Positions 18,975 to 28,869 of a stretch of DNA of 33,600 nt are shown piece by piece (the stretch's first letter is position 1; each line of letters opens with the position of its first letter). The notes beneath the pieces were generated by a model. The model was not told the DNA's origin, did not search any database, and saw nothing but the letters and a program-made list of their open reading frames with translations. Both the position numbers and the translations under genes were made by a program. The stretch is from Candidatus Altimarinota bacterium (GTDB lineage Bacteria; Patescibacteriota; Gracilibacteria; BD1-5; UBA6164), in assembly GCA_022565555.1 (NCBI GenBank), contig JAIUMN010000008.1:1-33600 (forward strand). The letters are read 5' to 3'.

Positions 18975-20186
18975 ATGATTATAAATCTCCAAAATGTATT
19001 TTTCTCAGAGAACATAGAGCAAATCGAAAAGCTTATTGATGAAAATCCTAATATCTTTCAAGAATCTAAAGACTCTCTTCAGAAACAAATCATTGTGAAA
19101 CTTATATGACTTGAAAAGTATCAGACTATTCTCTCACTTGCAAAAAAAGGTGCAATCCTTATGGATATATATGAACTTGATAGCCTCGAGAGAAGCCTTA
19201 TAGAAGTTATATTTACTAATATACTATTTTACTCTCAAGCTCTCACCACCTTTAATCACGAGAAACTTTCACAGGAAGAACCAAGACAAGAAGCCTTGGT
19301 ATTTTTTGGAGAATTCATATCTTTGATAGAAAATATCGAAGAAAATATTGCAAACAGTTCGCTCCTAAAAATAGCCCTTGAGAAAAAATTACCCCGAGAG
19401 GCGATACAACTATTAATTGATGCAGGCTGTAGAGTGGATGAAATCGATACAAATGAAAATACCCTTCTTCACTTGAAACTTACTCCAGCACAAATGGAAG
19501 TATTAATCCAAAATGGTGCACCAGTGAATCAATATAATAAAGCAAATATCTCAGCTCTTGAAAAAGCAATAGATAATAATCAACCTGAACTTGTGAAGAT
19601 ACTTCTTGAAAATGGTGCTGATATCTCTGTTAAGAATAAAAATGGAAGCTCTTTGTTTCAATTTGCTCTGGTAGATAAGTGAGTGTATGAAATATATGAC
19701 CTACTCTGTGAGTATGGATCTCCAAATTTCGATGAACTTAATAATGATCAAACTATCTTTCTTTATGAATATATAAGAAGGATTGACACATACTCAAGTG
19801 AAGTCACTTATGAGTATCTGAGAAAAATACTGGGTCAAGGAGCAAGTGTTACAACACAATGCAAATATTACGATACCCTTACTACCCCGCTCGATCTCGC
19901 TATAAAAAAAGACTTTAAAGTATTTGAAATAGTATTACAATACTATAGTGAAGATATTAATCTCAGTGATGATACAGGAAATACACTCTTACATAAACTT
20001 TGTCTACTTGATATCAACTCTGATACCAATAAAGCAAGAGAACTCTATAAAAAAGTAAAACTCGTACTTGAAAAAGGAGCAGATACAACTCTAAGAAATA
20101 CAGAAGATAAACTCCCTCACGAGCTTGCTATTCTTGATAACGCAAAAGAGAAAATCGTACAATTACTTCTTAAACATACCTCCTAA
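18975..20186 (+). CDS. Ankyrin-repeat protein 1
   Basis: 403 residues, read through two TGA codons as Gly (VKLIGLEK and VDKGVYEI). The first 130 residues are helical and degenerate. Ankyrin repeats are visible from about residue 140: ENTLLHLKLTPAQMEVLIQNGAPVN, NISALEKAIDNNQPELVKILLENGADIS and, later, GNTLLHKL with VKLVLEKGADTTLRN near the end. (The repeats are given here as separate short units of one long array.) No signal peptide or membrane helix. The gene lies 2 bases from a second ankyrin gene, so they are probably co-transcribed and perhaps arose by duplication. Role unknown: partner binding, or an effector if exported. Confidence 0.82.
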
Positions 20187-20188
20187 TT

Positions 20189-21550
20189 ATGAGTAAATCA
20201 TTTTTAATTGCCTGTGAAAAAGGAAACAGAAAAATAGCTGAAATCTTACTAGAACAAGAGGTAACGGATGTTACTTATACAGATGAAAAAGGAAGAACAG
20301 CTCTCCACTACGCAGCACATAATGGCTATGTTGAAATTTGTCATAATCTTATTACGCAAGGTGCAGATATCAACTATGAAGATCATCAATGAGAGACTCC
20401 ACTGCACTTTGCAACACTCAAAAACCAAACTCAAGTGATTAAGCTTCTACTGAATCATGAGGCAAAAACTCAGATTACTGATAAAAATGGGAATAATCTC
20501 TTACATCTCTCCACGAAAAATGGACAAAAAGCTCTGTGTGAATTATTTTTAGAGAACGGATTAGAACTAGAAGGTGCGAATAATGATTGAGAAACAGCTC
20601 TTATGCTCGCTGTAATACATGGAAAAAAGATGCTGGTAGATATGTTTATTGAGAAAAGAGCAGATATATATGTAAAAAATAAACAATGAGATAATCTCCT
20701 GCATATCGTATTGCCTTCGGGAAATATACCTATCATAACGACACTACTAGAAAATGGTATATCAATCGATGAGGAAGATCATAAATCTGTAACTCCACTT
20801 CAATATGCATGTTATAACAATAACATAATGTTGGTACGATTATGTATGGAGAAAGGAGCTAATATTTTCCAAGATACTCCGAGTGGATTATCTCCTATCT
20901 ACTATGCCTGTGCCTATAATCAAAAACAACTCGTACAATTATTTTTAGAACAAGGCTTGGATGTTAATTTTCAAATCCCATCACAAAAAGAAGTCATGAT
21001 GGATGCATATCTCAATTTTATAGAGTCACGAGAAGATATATCCTCTGATAAACTCTATGATATCTGTACAAAATATGCAAGTGGTGGTGAGAGTTTACTG
21101 CATATTGCAACAAAAAATGGTCACCTCTATATGGTACAGTTATTACTTGATAATAGTGCTGATATAGATATCCAAGATGAGTCAGAAAATACCGCTCTCC
21201 ACTACGCAGCAGCAGGTGGAAAAAAAGATATCGTTGCGATACTTATCAAACATGGTGCAAATACTGATATAACGAATATTCGTGAACAAAAAGCTCTCGA
21301 TTATGCAAATATGAAAGGATATAATGAAATCGCAGTAATCATATTATGAAGTAAATCAGATAATATACATATTTGAGAGAGTATAACTTCTCAGGAAGAA
21401 GAATCTATACAGATAGACAATAACACTACTCAACAAAGTGATGATGAAATAGATTGAAAACTAAGAAAGCTAAAAGAACTTTTTAAAAAAGAACTTATAA
21501 GTGAAGAGGAATATATAAGAAAAAAAAGTGAGCTTCTCTCAATGATATAG
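20189..21550 (+). CDS. Ankyrin-repeat protein 2 with C-terminal SHOCT domain
   Basis: 453 residues with about ten ankyrin repeats from residue 2 to 385, well preserved (for example GRTALHYAAHNGYVEICHNL and GETPLHFATLKNQTQVIKLL). After an acidic, Gln-rich linker the protein ends in a SHOCT module of about 28 residues, KLRKLKELFKKELISEEEYI. SHOCT motifs occur at the ends of varied bacterial proteins and may mediate oligomerisation. Seven or so TGA codons, mostly at the Gly of the ankyrin turn (D-x-x-G-x-T-x-L-H/M), support the code. It follows ankyrin protein 1 by 2 bases and is convergent with ruvB without an evident hairpin. No export signal was seen. Confidence 0.87.
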
Positions 21551-21600
21551 AGACTTTGATATAACTAAAAATATAATTTTCAGCAAGTACTAAGCTCATT

Positions 21601-22620
21601 TTACTTTTCTTTACCTATATACCCCATTCCTACTCACGTAATCTTTCTTCCTCTTGGAGTGCGCTCTATAAAACCTATTTGCAAGAGATATGGTTCAACA
21701 ACATCTTCAAGCGTTGCTTCTTCTTCTCAAAGTATTGAAGCAAGTGTATTGAGTCCGACAGGACCTCACTGAAAATTTTTAATAATAATATCAAGATATT
21801 TTCTATCAAGTCCATCGAGTCACTTTTCATCTATCCCGATATCTTGAAAAACTTTAGTTAATACTCCTATATCAGCAATATCTTTTCCTATAGTATGGTA
21901 GTCTCTGAGTATTTTTAAAAGTCTATTAGCAATACGGGGAGTTCCTCGGGATTTTTCTGCGATAACTTGAAGTATATGTATTGGAAGCTCTATCTCAAGA
22001 AGTTGGCAATTATTTTTTATGATAGTTGCAAGATCTCTTATCTCATAAAAATCAAGCTTTAAGACATTTCCAAATCTATCACGAAGAGGCGCGGAAAGTG
22101 CTGAAAGTCGAGTAGTCGCTCCAATAAGAGTAAAAGGTTTGAGTGGAAGTTTCACGCTTTGAGCTCAAGTTCCTGAACCAACCATAATATCGATTTGAAA
22201 GTCTTCCATTGCAGTGTAGAGTATTTCTTCTACTTGTGGGCGAAGTCGATGTATCTCATCAATAAAAAGTATATCTCCTTCTTGTAGATTCGAAAGGATA
22301 CTTATAAGATCGGATTGCTTCTCTATAGCAGGTCATGAGGTTGTACGCAAATGGGACTCCATCTCGTGAGCCAATATACCAGCTATTGTGGTTTTTCCAA
22401 GACCAGGAGGACCATAAAAAAGTATGTGCTCGAGTGGATTTCCACGTATCTTTGCTGAACTGATGGCAACAGAGAGATGTTTCTTGAGTTGGGTTTGTCC
22501 AATATACCCCTCCAGAGTTTTTGGACGAAAAATATTTTGAAATACTGGAGATTCTTGAGTTCGCTCTTTTGGACTCACGACACGTTCAGTATTATGAGAT
22601 GTTTGAGAAGATGAAATCAT
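21601..22620 (-). CDS. ruvB: Holliday junction branch migration helicase RuvB
   Basis: 339 residues, the normal length. The motor of the RuvAB complex. [19 protein letters not shown] is the usual start of the AAA+ module; Walker A is GPPGLGKTT, Walker [11 protein letters not shown], sensor 1 LIGATTR and the arginine finger LRDRFG. The C-terminal winged helix has [24 protein letters not shown] and [13 protein letters not shown] codons stand at conserved glycines (for example GTGAQS and QGGPVG). No ruvA or ruvC lies nearby. It has its own divergent promoter facing ssb. Confidence 0.96.
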
Positions 22621-22648
22621 AGATAGAGTAAGAAGTAATTTAAGAGCT

Positions 22649-22676
22649 ATAGTATGTAAAAAATAATTTTTATCAA
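22649..22676 (-). promoter_or_regulatory. Candidate ruvB promoter
   Basis: Minus-strand TTGATA (22676-22671), 16-base spacer, TACTAT (22654-22649), 28 bases before the ruvB start. Confidence 0.45.
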
Positions 22677-22684
22677 AAAATAAT

Positions 22685-22713
22685 TTGCAAAAAATATATA
22701 GTGTGTATATAAT
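22685..22713 (+). promoter_or_regulatory. Sigma-70-type promoter for ssb
   Basis: TTGCAA (22685-22690), 17-base spacer, TATAAT (22708-22713). The leader of about 95 bases contains a small inverted repeat GAAATTC/GAATTTC (22743-22764) whose role is unknown. Confidence 0.65.
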
Positions 22714-22813
22714 GATTTCCGTATAGATGTTCTCTATTACAAGAAATTCAATTATGAGAATTTCATAGTTTGAGATAAATATACATGCGTTTTTATACCT
22801 TTACTTTAGTACT

Positions 22814-23272
22814 ATGGCTATGGATCTCAATAAAGTCCAAATAATTGGACGCATTACCCAAGATATCGAGGTAAAACAAACCCCTAACGGGAACTCTGTG
22901 ACTACTATCGCAGTAGCAACCAACCGAAGTTGGACCGACGGAGCAGGAATGAAGCAAGAACAAGCAGAATTTCATAATGTAGTTCTCTGGGGAAAAACTG
23001 CAGAAATAGCAGGACAGTACCTTGCAAAAGGTCGAAGAGTCTATATAGAAGGTCGTCTCCAAACTCGAAGCTGGGAAGCTCAAGATGGAAGTAAGCGATA
23101 CAAAACTGAGATAGTCTGAGAAAATATGATTATGCTTGATGGAAATCCTGCAAACAGCGGAGATTATACCCCACCTGCTCGAGACAATAGTCCTTCTAAC
23201 CCTACTCCTGCAGTAAAGCGAACAACTGCAAAGCAAGAGGAAGAAATCTCTATCGAGGATTTACCATTTTAG
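22814..23272 (+). CDS. ssb: Single-stranded DNA-binding protein
   Basis: 152 residues. The OB fold begins MDLNKVQIIGRITQDIEV and includes EFHNVVLWGKTAEIAGQYL, GRRVYIEGRLQTRSW and YKTEIVGENMIML. A Pro/Asn-rich linker leads to the acidic tip EISIEDLPF, the docking peptide for RecQ, PriA and other partners. Only one TGA is used among about thirteen glycines, and C-ending codons are frequent, as expected for a highly expressed gene. It has a near-consensus promoter and a strong terminator, so it is a single-gene unit. Confidence 0.95.
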
Positions 23273-23273
23273 T

Positions 23274-23322
23274 AAAAACTATAAAAAATACTGTGCAAAG
23301 CACAGTATTTTTTATAGTTTTT
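23274..23322. terminator. Bidirectional terminator between ssb and atpF
   Basis: A 23-base perfect stem (AAAAACTATAAAAAATACTG with G-T-G-C continuing, and its complement to 23322) around an AAA loop. It serves both convergent genes and overlaps the last codons of atpF. Confidence 0.85.
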
Positions 23323-23779
23323 CAACCTCTTTTTCTAAGAACTCTTTACTTGTATTTGGAGTATCAAACATCTTTTTATTGAGTCTGAGAGACATATCTA
23401 CGATATGAGATTTTACTTGTCAAAGCATAGAGATTCTCTCTTTTTCAAGCTCTCTTTTTCATCATTCTAAAACCGCAAGAGCATTGTCATGAGCTTCTTT
23501 GAGTATTGCCTCTGCTTTAAGTTTCGCAATATAACGAGATTCTTCAAGAAGTGCTTCAGAGCTTTTTTTAGCTGCGAGTAAAAGTGATTGTTTCTCTTGC
23601 TCTGCAAGCTGCATTTTTTCTTTATAATGTTCTTCTGCAAGCCGGAGCTTTTCAAGTTCTGCTTGTCTCTTTGCGATTCAAGCTGTAAGCTTCCTTCCTA
23701 TAAACCTATGAAAGAGATAGTAGAGTATTCCAAAGTTTATAAGTTGTGCGAGAAGAAGTCCGTAATGAAGTTCTAACAT
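23312..23779 (-). CDS. atpF: F-type ATP synthase subunit b
   Basis: 155 residues. The peripheral-stalk subunit that joins Fo to F1. One N-terminal membrane helix (YGLLLAQLINFGILYYLF) is followed by a long charged helix with KRQAELEKLRLAEEHYKEKM and ALLEESRYIAKLKAEAILKE, typical of subunit b. Four TGA codons are Gly, two of them consecutive (LEGGKRE). The gene lies 5 bases after atpE. The delta subunit gene, usually next, is not here; ssb follows on the other strand. Confidence 0.87.
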
Positions 23780-23784
23780 AGGTA

Positions 23785-24234
23785 TTATCCATTAAGAAGT
23801 CTAAAAGCTACTACGAGTCCGTAGATTGCGGAAGTTTCAGCAAGCGCAACAAAGAGTACCATAAACTGGAGTATTTGATTTTTCATCTCAGGATTACGAT
23901 TATACGCAAGAAGCGCTCCTTGTATGATTTTTCCTTCACCGTATCCGGCACCAAAACCTGCAAGTCAAATAGCAAGACCAGCCCCAAGAACATTAGTTGT
24001 ATCTGCTCCACTCATTCCTATTATCTGAAAGGCTATCACAAGTGCATAGATGACTGCTGACTCAACAAGGGCTACTCAGAGGATAGTATATACCATTATG
24101 GTATTAGTCATACGAGGTGACTTCCCCATAAGCTCTATAGCAGTTCCTCAAAGAGCTCATTGCCCCATTGCAACTCACGCTCATGCAAGTCCGACTGCAA
24201 GACCAGCAGCAAGTGATACGGCAGTAACATCCAT
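23785..24234 (-). CDS. atpE: ATP synthase subunit c, fused double hairpin with two Na+-type sites
   Basis: 149 residues, about twice the normal 75-90. It holds two complete c-type hairpins. Repeat 1 (about residues 8-72) has helix 1 with GVAMGQGALGG (Gln25), loop KSP and helix 2 with VALVESAVIYALV (Glu58, Ser59). Repeat 2 (about 82-147) has GFGAGYGEGKIIQ (Glu100), loop RNPEM and VALAETSAIYGLV (Glu133, Thr134). In Na+-binding c-rings the ligands are Gln/Glu at position 32 and Glu-Ser/Thr at 65-66 (Ilyobacter numbering). Both repeats carry them, so unlike many duplicated V-type subunits neither site is lost. About six TGA codons are glycines in helix 1 of each repeat and elsewhere. Between atpB and atpF. 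Confidence 0.93.
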
Positions 24235-24298
24235 AGTAATTTAGATAAAAAAATAATTATAATACTATCCTAGCATACTAGGTAAGTATTTGCAAAAA

Positions 24299-25141
24299 TT
24301 AAGCATTTCATTGCATCTGTGCGATACGTATAAATATAGCAACAAGAAGTGAAAAAACCATTGCTTGAATAGTTGCTACAAGTAAGCCTTGTAAAACAAC
24401 AATGATTGGAAAAATAATTGGAAACTCTACACCTCCTAAGAATTGAGTAAATTGTGAACTTATACTTGAGGTTCCTATAATTACCATTCCAAGCAATACT
24501 GTTCCGGAAGTCATATTTCAAAAGAGGCGAAAAGCAAGTGATATCACTTTTGCAAAAAGTCAGAGTATATCAAGAAATGCTAAAAATAAAGATAAAAGCA
24601 TATCTGCAATTTTTACCAAAGGAGCAAGTATAAAAAATTTCCAAGCAGGGAGTTTTCCTTGATGTAAAACAAAATACTTTTTTCCTGTCAATGGGATGTA
24701 ATTAAGGAAAAAATTTTTAAATCCGAGACTTTGTCCTTGAAGAAATAACATGAGAAATATAGAGAATCAAGAAAGAGCAAGGGTGAATTCTAAACTCGCA
24801 GTAGGCAAAATAATGTAGTTTGAGAGGAGAAATCCCCCCTCAGATGTAGATCAAAAAATTGGGGCTATAAAATCTATCATCACTCCACAAAGATTTGCAA
24901 AAAGTATTACAAAAAAAAGTGTAACTATATATCACTTTACAGAGCTTTTTTCTTCTTTCCCAAGTATTTCTTCATAAAAATAATATACTTTTTCATACAG
25001 ATATTCAAACGCTACCATTATATTACTTCTTGGGATAAATAGGAATCATAATATGATAAGTATAATAATTCCGAAAAGGAGTGAGAGTCACGTAAAAATA
25101 TGAGAAAACTCTGAAAGAAAAGCAAGTATCGATTGAAACAT
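24299..25141 (-). CDS. atpB: F-type ATP synthase subunit a
   Basis: 280 residues. The stator channel subunit that passes ions to the c-ring. The essential Arg is in LAFRLFGNMTSG, and the last helix block is FPIIVVLQGLLVATIQAMVF with the usual Q-A-x-V-F/ T pattern. About eight TGA codons are glycines, including the one in LFGNM. It is the first gene of the Fo cluster atpB-atpE-atpF, 64 bases from atpE. There is a plausible promoter upstream. Its partner c-subunit is a fused dimer, so the a/c interface must fit two slightly different sites. Confidence 0.92.
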
Positions 25142-25171
25142 AATAATATATAATAATCTAAAACTAGAAAT

Positions 25172-25200
25172 AGTCTAACATATAAAAATATATTATGCAA
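25172..25200 (-). promoter_or_regulatory. Candidate promoter of the atpBEF cluster
   Basis: Minus-strand TTGCAT (25200-25195), 17-base spacer, TAGACT (25177-25172), about 30 bases before the atpB start. Confidence 0.45.
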
Positions 25201-25297
25201 TAAAAATAAGAATACTATAGAGAGATGAATTAAAAATACTTGAAGCAAAGACTTTTATATGCTAGTATAATGTATATTATCTTATAAAATATAATAC

Positions 25298-25705
25298 ATG
25301 CTTAATCTATTTAGCCAAAAAGTAGAAACACTTAAGATATTTCAAGGGATTTCTAAAGATATCGTTGATGAAATCATGGGAAAATGTGAAAAGAAAGTAT
25401 TTCTTGCATGAGAAGTAATTATACACGAAGAGGAATACCCAAATGAAACTGCATATATTATTGAGTCGGGTCGAGTAAAAGTCTCAGTAAGTGAAAAAAA
25501 TATTGTTGAACTCACAGTATGAGACATGTTTTGAGAAATAGCTCTCTTAAATGATGAGCCTCGGACTGCAACTGTGACTGCACTTGAAGAAACAAAATGC
25601 CTTCTTATTACTCGTGAAATACTGTTTCATATGATTAATAATGATGATAATTCTATCAATAAGGAGATTATGAGGCGTATGGAAGAAAATCTCGAGCATG
25701 AATAA
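25298..25705 (+). CDS. Cyclic-nucleotide-binding domain protein (CRP-like effector domain only)
   Basis: 135 residues, a single cNMP-binding beta-roll: LFSQKVETLKIFQGIS, YPNETAYIIESGRVKVSV, and the phosphate-binding cassette GDMFGEIALLNDEPRTATV, which keeps the GE...R-A/T pattern needed for cyclic nucleotide contact. There is no DNA-binding helix-turn-helix, since the protein ends after a short C-terminal helix. It may signal by protein contact. Three TGA codons, two of them in the cassette (VGDMFGEIA), are Gly. It is divergent from atpB and ends in a hairpin terminator. Confidence 0.85.
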
Positions 25706-25726
25706 AGATATTCCTCACTTGATATA

Positions 25727-25764
25727 TTAAAAATAAACACTATACTTTGAGTGTTTATTTTTAA
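25727..25764 (+). terminator. Rho-independent terminator after the cNMP-binding gene
   Basis: A 15-base stem (TTAAAAATAAACACT with its complement at 25750-25764) around an 8-base loop, ending in a T tract. Confidence 0.75.
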
Positions 25765-25775
25765 TTAATTTTTCT

Positions 25776-25997
25776 ATGAAACATATAGGTATCGAACAAC
25801 AAATTAAAATAATCACAGGAGTAAAAATACTTATATTCCTATTGCTTGCGCAATTTTTATATCCTTGATTCATCTACATTGTATATATTATCGGGGCTTT
25901 CCTTATAGTATCATGACTCACATGAATCTGTCCTGCAGCAGCATTTCTTAAGAAACTCCCATATAACAAGAAAAAGAAAGGATTTTTTGGATTATAA
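25776..25997 (+). CDS. Small DUF2892 (YgaP-type) membrane protein
   Basis: 73 residues, too broken by TGA to show with the standard code. Two membrane helices (about 14-30 and 33-50) end in VSGLTGICPAAAFLKKL, matching the GLTG-x-CP motif of the DUF2892/YgaP membrane domain. Basic tail NKKKKGFFGL. Three TGA codons are Gly (YPGF, SGL, TGI). The role of these proteins is not settled; the Cys-Pro motif is the family hallmark. It lies between two hairpins and has no obvious partner. Confidence 0.78.
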
Positions 25998-26008
25998 GAA
26001 ATCTTTTA

Positions 26009-26054
26009 ATAAAAAATACCCTTAGAGAAGTACTTCTCTAAGGGTATTTTTTAT
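26009..26054. terminator. Bidirectional terminator between the DUF2892 gene and glmS
   Basis: A perfect palindrome: ATACCCTTAGAGAAGT followed directly by its complement, with A and T tracts on the two sides. It serves both convergent genes. Confidence 0.85.
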
Positions 26055-27889
26055 TCTACTGTCACAGATTTTGCCAAGTTCCTCGGCTTATCTACGTCTC
26101 GTCAAAGCTTCTCTGCAAGATAGAGCGCAAAGAGATAACTTGCAGTAAGTGAGGTAAAAACCGAAAGAAGTTCCGAAGTATCTGGAAGCTCAATACAATC
26201 AGTATAGACTTCTTTATGAGTATCATTTTTCGAAATAAATCCAAGGATTTTTCCTTCCCGTGCTCTTACTTCTTCAATATTAGAAATCGTCTTATGGTAA
26301 TGTTTTCCACTTGGGTTAAAAACTATTGTTGGAAATTCTGGACTCACAAGTGCTAATGGACCATGCTTCAATTCTCATGCAGAGTATGCTTCCGAATGAA
26401 CATAGGAGAGTTCTTTTATTTTTAGAGATGCTTCTAATGCTACAGGATACATCATATTGCGTCAGAGTACAAAAAAGTGCTTATAGTGTGCGTATTTTTC
26501 TGAGAGCTTTCGTATATGGGGGGCTTTGAGACATACTTCTTGTATCTTATCTGGAAGACTCGCGAGTTCTGTGATAATATCTCGAATTTCTGAGATTTGT
26601 AAATTTCGCTTTGAACCAAAACTAAGAGCCATCAATAAAAGTACTCCTACTTGCGCGATAACATTCTTCGTGCTTGCAACTCCTACTTCTATTCCCGCAT
26701 GACTAAAAAGTCACGCATCAGACATGCGTGCAATCGTTGAACCGACAACATTTACAATACCAAACGTTTTACACCCTTTCGCCTTCACTATCTTCATAGA
26801 TTCACGGACATCAGCAGTTTCACCAGACTGACTTAAAAACACATATAAAGTTTTCTTTTCTGGAAGGAAGATATCAGCAAGAAACTCACTACTAATAATC
26901 GTCTCGCAAGGGACTCCTGCATACTTACGAAAAAAATATCCTCCAACTCATCACGCAAAAGAACTTGATCCAGAAGCGATAATACATATCTTTTCTATCT
27001 CTTCTTCTGCAAGAACTTCAAGCGTTTCATTATGAATTATTTTTTCTTCAAAGTTAATACGACCAGAAAAAACATTTTCTAGAATACTCGGTATCTCAAA
27101 TATTTCTTTCTCCGTAAAACTCGAAAAATCTCAAAGCTCACTCATAGAACTTACCTCTCCTACTTCTTCAGCCTCTCTTTGTACACGTTCTCATGCCATA
27201 TAGATATGGTACTTTTTTGACTCTATTACTACCATTTCATTATCCTCAAGTATCGTAAAACTCTCAGTAAGTTGTGAAAGTGCATTAATATCACTAGAGA
27301 GGTACACTCCATTCTCTCCCTTTCAAACAATGAGTGGACTTCAGAGTTTTATGGCAATAATATGTTCTGGATGCTGTACATCTATAACAGCAAGTGAATA
27401 TGCTCACGTGAGTTTTTCGCTCACTTTTTCTATAGTAGATTTAAGATTTCCATCATACATATCCTCAATAAGTTTTGCAACAACTTCAGTATCTGTCTCT
27501 GAGTAATATGTATATTTTGTCTCAAGAGATTTCTTAAGTTCTTTATAGTTTTCAATAATTCCATTATGCACAATATAAAATCTTTGGCTCCCAGAATAAT
27601 GAGGGTGTGTATTAGACTCTGTCACTCCTCCATGAGTTGCCCAACGGGTATGAGCAATTCAAGAAGTAAAAAGTCATGATTGCTCATTTTTTTCTTTTTC
27701 TATTTTTTCATCCACTTTACTTGCAAGAGCTGAAACTCTTCCAACTGCTTTTTCTAAAAATATTTCTTTTTCTTCTCAGACACATATAAGACCCGCACTA
27801 TCATATCATCTATATTCAAGCATCCTCAGTCACTCAACAAGGTTTTTTCGACAATCCTCAGTTCACACATAAGCAAATATTCAACACAT
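26051..27889 (-). CDS. glmS: Glutamine--fructose-6-phosphate aminotransferase
   Basis: 612 residues, the standard length. It makes glucosamine-6-phosphate, the first step of amino sugar and peptidoglycan synthesis. The N-terminal glutaminase starts MCGIFAYVG with the nucleophile Cys2, followed by [24 protein letters not shown] and [12 protein letters not shown]. Two SIS isomerase domains follow ([34 protein letters not shown]), and the end [15 protein letters not shown] is diagnostic. Many TGA codons are invariant glycines, including Gly3. It is the last gene of a unit with a methyltransferase and an HTH protein. No glmS ribozyme was recognised upstream, and the 24-base gap to the preceding gene leaves no room for one. 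Confidence 0.96.
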
Positions 27890-27913
27890 AGCTTTTATGT
27901 TTAGAAATTAAAA

Positions 27914-28285
27914 CTATTTCATCATACTCTCAAACTCTCTTTTCGTCAAAACAATTACTGCCTCGCTGTGGTTTAGGTAGTAAGTGGTAATTTCTTTTTT
28001 ATCCTCTATATAAAGGCAAGAACGGCACTCTAAAAAAACGTGAAAGAAATCTCATAAGCATCAAGACTCTCGTGTAAATTTATAAAACTTTGCAAGTTGT
28101 GCATAATCTACTCCATACTCCTTTGAAAGGGCTCGAAAAGAAGTTTTTTGTACACAATGAATAATACAAGCTTTTGCAAATACAATACTTGAATGATTTC
28201 TTGGACAGAAGCCATATTTTTTACATATACGTAATACTTTATTGTATTCATTGCTCTTCAAAAGATGAAAACGAAGTATCCACAT
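27914..28285 (-). CDS. Small HTH protein, possibly from a transposase N-terminus
   Basis: 123 residues. The N-terminal half has helices and a helix-turn-helix-like segment, TSFRALSKEYGVDYAQLAKFY, of the kind that begins IS5-type transposases or related DNA-binding proteins. The remainder (FFHVFLECRSCLYIEDKKE, ending VIVLTKREFESMMK) has no DDE catalytic signature and is unfamiliar. Its ATG follows directly on the stop of the methyltransferase gene (TAA-ATG), so translation is coupled. It may be a domesticated regulator or a truncated transposase; I cannot tell. Two TGA codons are Gly. Confidence 0.6.
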
Positions 28286-28810
28286 TTATTTCTTTGTATA
28301 AATATGTATTTTTTGTTCATTTGGGGTTCAAAATGATTCTACCTTATGCATATATTCTTTTGGAAAAGAAAATGCATAGGAATAGAGTTTTGTACCTATT
28401 TTTGCTTCTTTTTCAAGCTTAGGAAGAACTGTATCTCTAATACTTTCTGGAAGTCAAAAAACAAATATATGCGTATATCTTCAAAAATCCTCTTTGAATG
28501 CATTTCATATCTTAAACTCCAGATTACTTTGTTTTCAAAAATATTTTCTCAAAAGTGAGACTACATAGAGATATGGAACTATTTCTATCCCTATAAACTG
28601 TGACTCAGGGTTTTTTTTAGCTAAAAATGAAACCACTCGTCCATCACCAGAACCTAGCTCTAAAAAAGATTCTCACGGCTTTATGTCTAATAAGTCTCAT
28701 AAGCGAAATATTGCTTCTTTTCTTGTAGGAACCCAAGGTGCAAGTGAGAGGGCTCATCTGAGAAAAAGAAGTATGATGATAATAATTATAAAAGAGAAAA
28801 GTAGAGACAT
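28286..28810 (-). CDS. Membrane-anchored class I SAM-dependent methyltransferase
   Basis: 174 residues. An N-terminal membrane helix (about 3-20, FSFIIIIIILLFLRGALSL) anchors a Rossmann methyltransferase: APWVPTRKEAIFRL, motif I FLELGSGDGRVVSFLA, motif II FIGIEIVPYLYV, and a later KIGNAFKEDF. This arrangement resembles the small membrane-linked methyltransferases found in archaea and CPR bacteria with lysine or lipid targets; the target is unknown. Several TGA codons are Gly. It starts 11 bases after the terminator of the atp F1 cluster and is the first gene of a unit with the HTH protein and glmS. Confidence 0.83.
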
Positions 28811-28820
28811 ATGTAAAAAT

Positions 28821-28858
28821 AAAAAAAATCTAGAAAAGTATACTTCTAGATTTTTTTT
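28821..28858 (-). terminator. Rho-independent terminator of the F1 cluster
   Basis: AAAAAAAATCTAGA pairs with TCTAGATTTTTTTT (28845-28858) around a 10-base loop that can close further. On the minus strand it is followed by a run of T residues, 11 bases beyond the atpC stop. Confidence 0.75.
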
Positions 28859-28869
28859 GTAAATAGTTT

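Noticed and set aside
27890-27913. glmS ribozyme upstream of glmS
   Set aside because: Only 24 bases separate glmS from the upstream gene, which is too short for the ribozyme, and no core motif is present.
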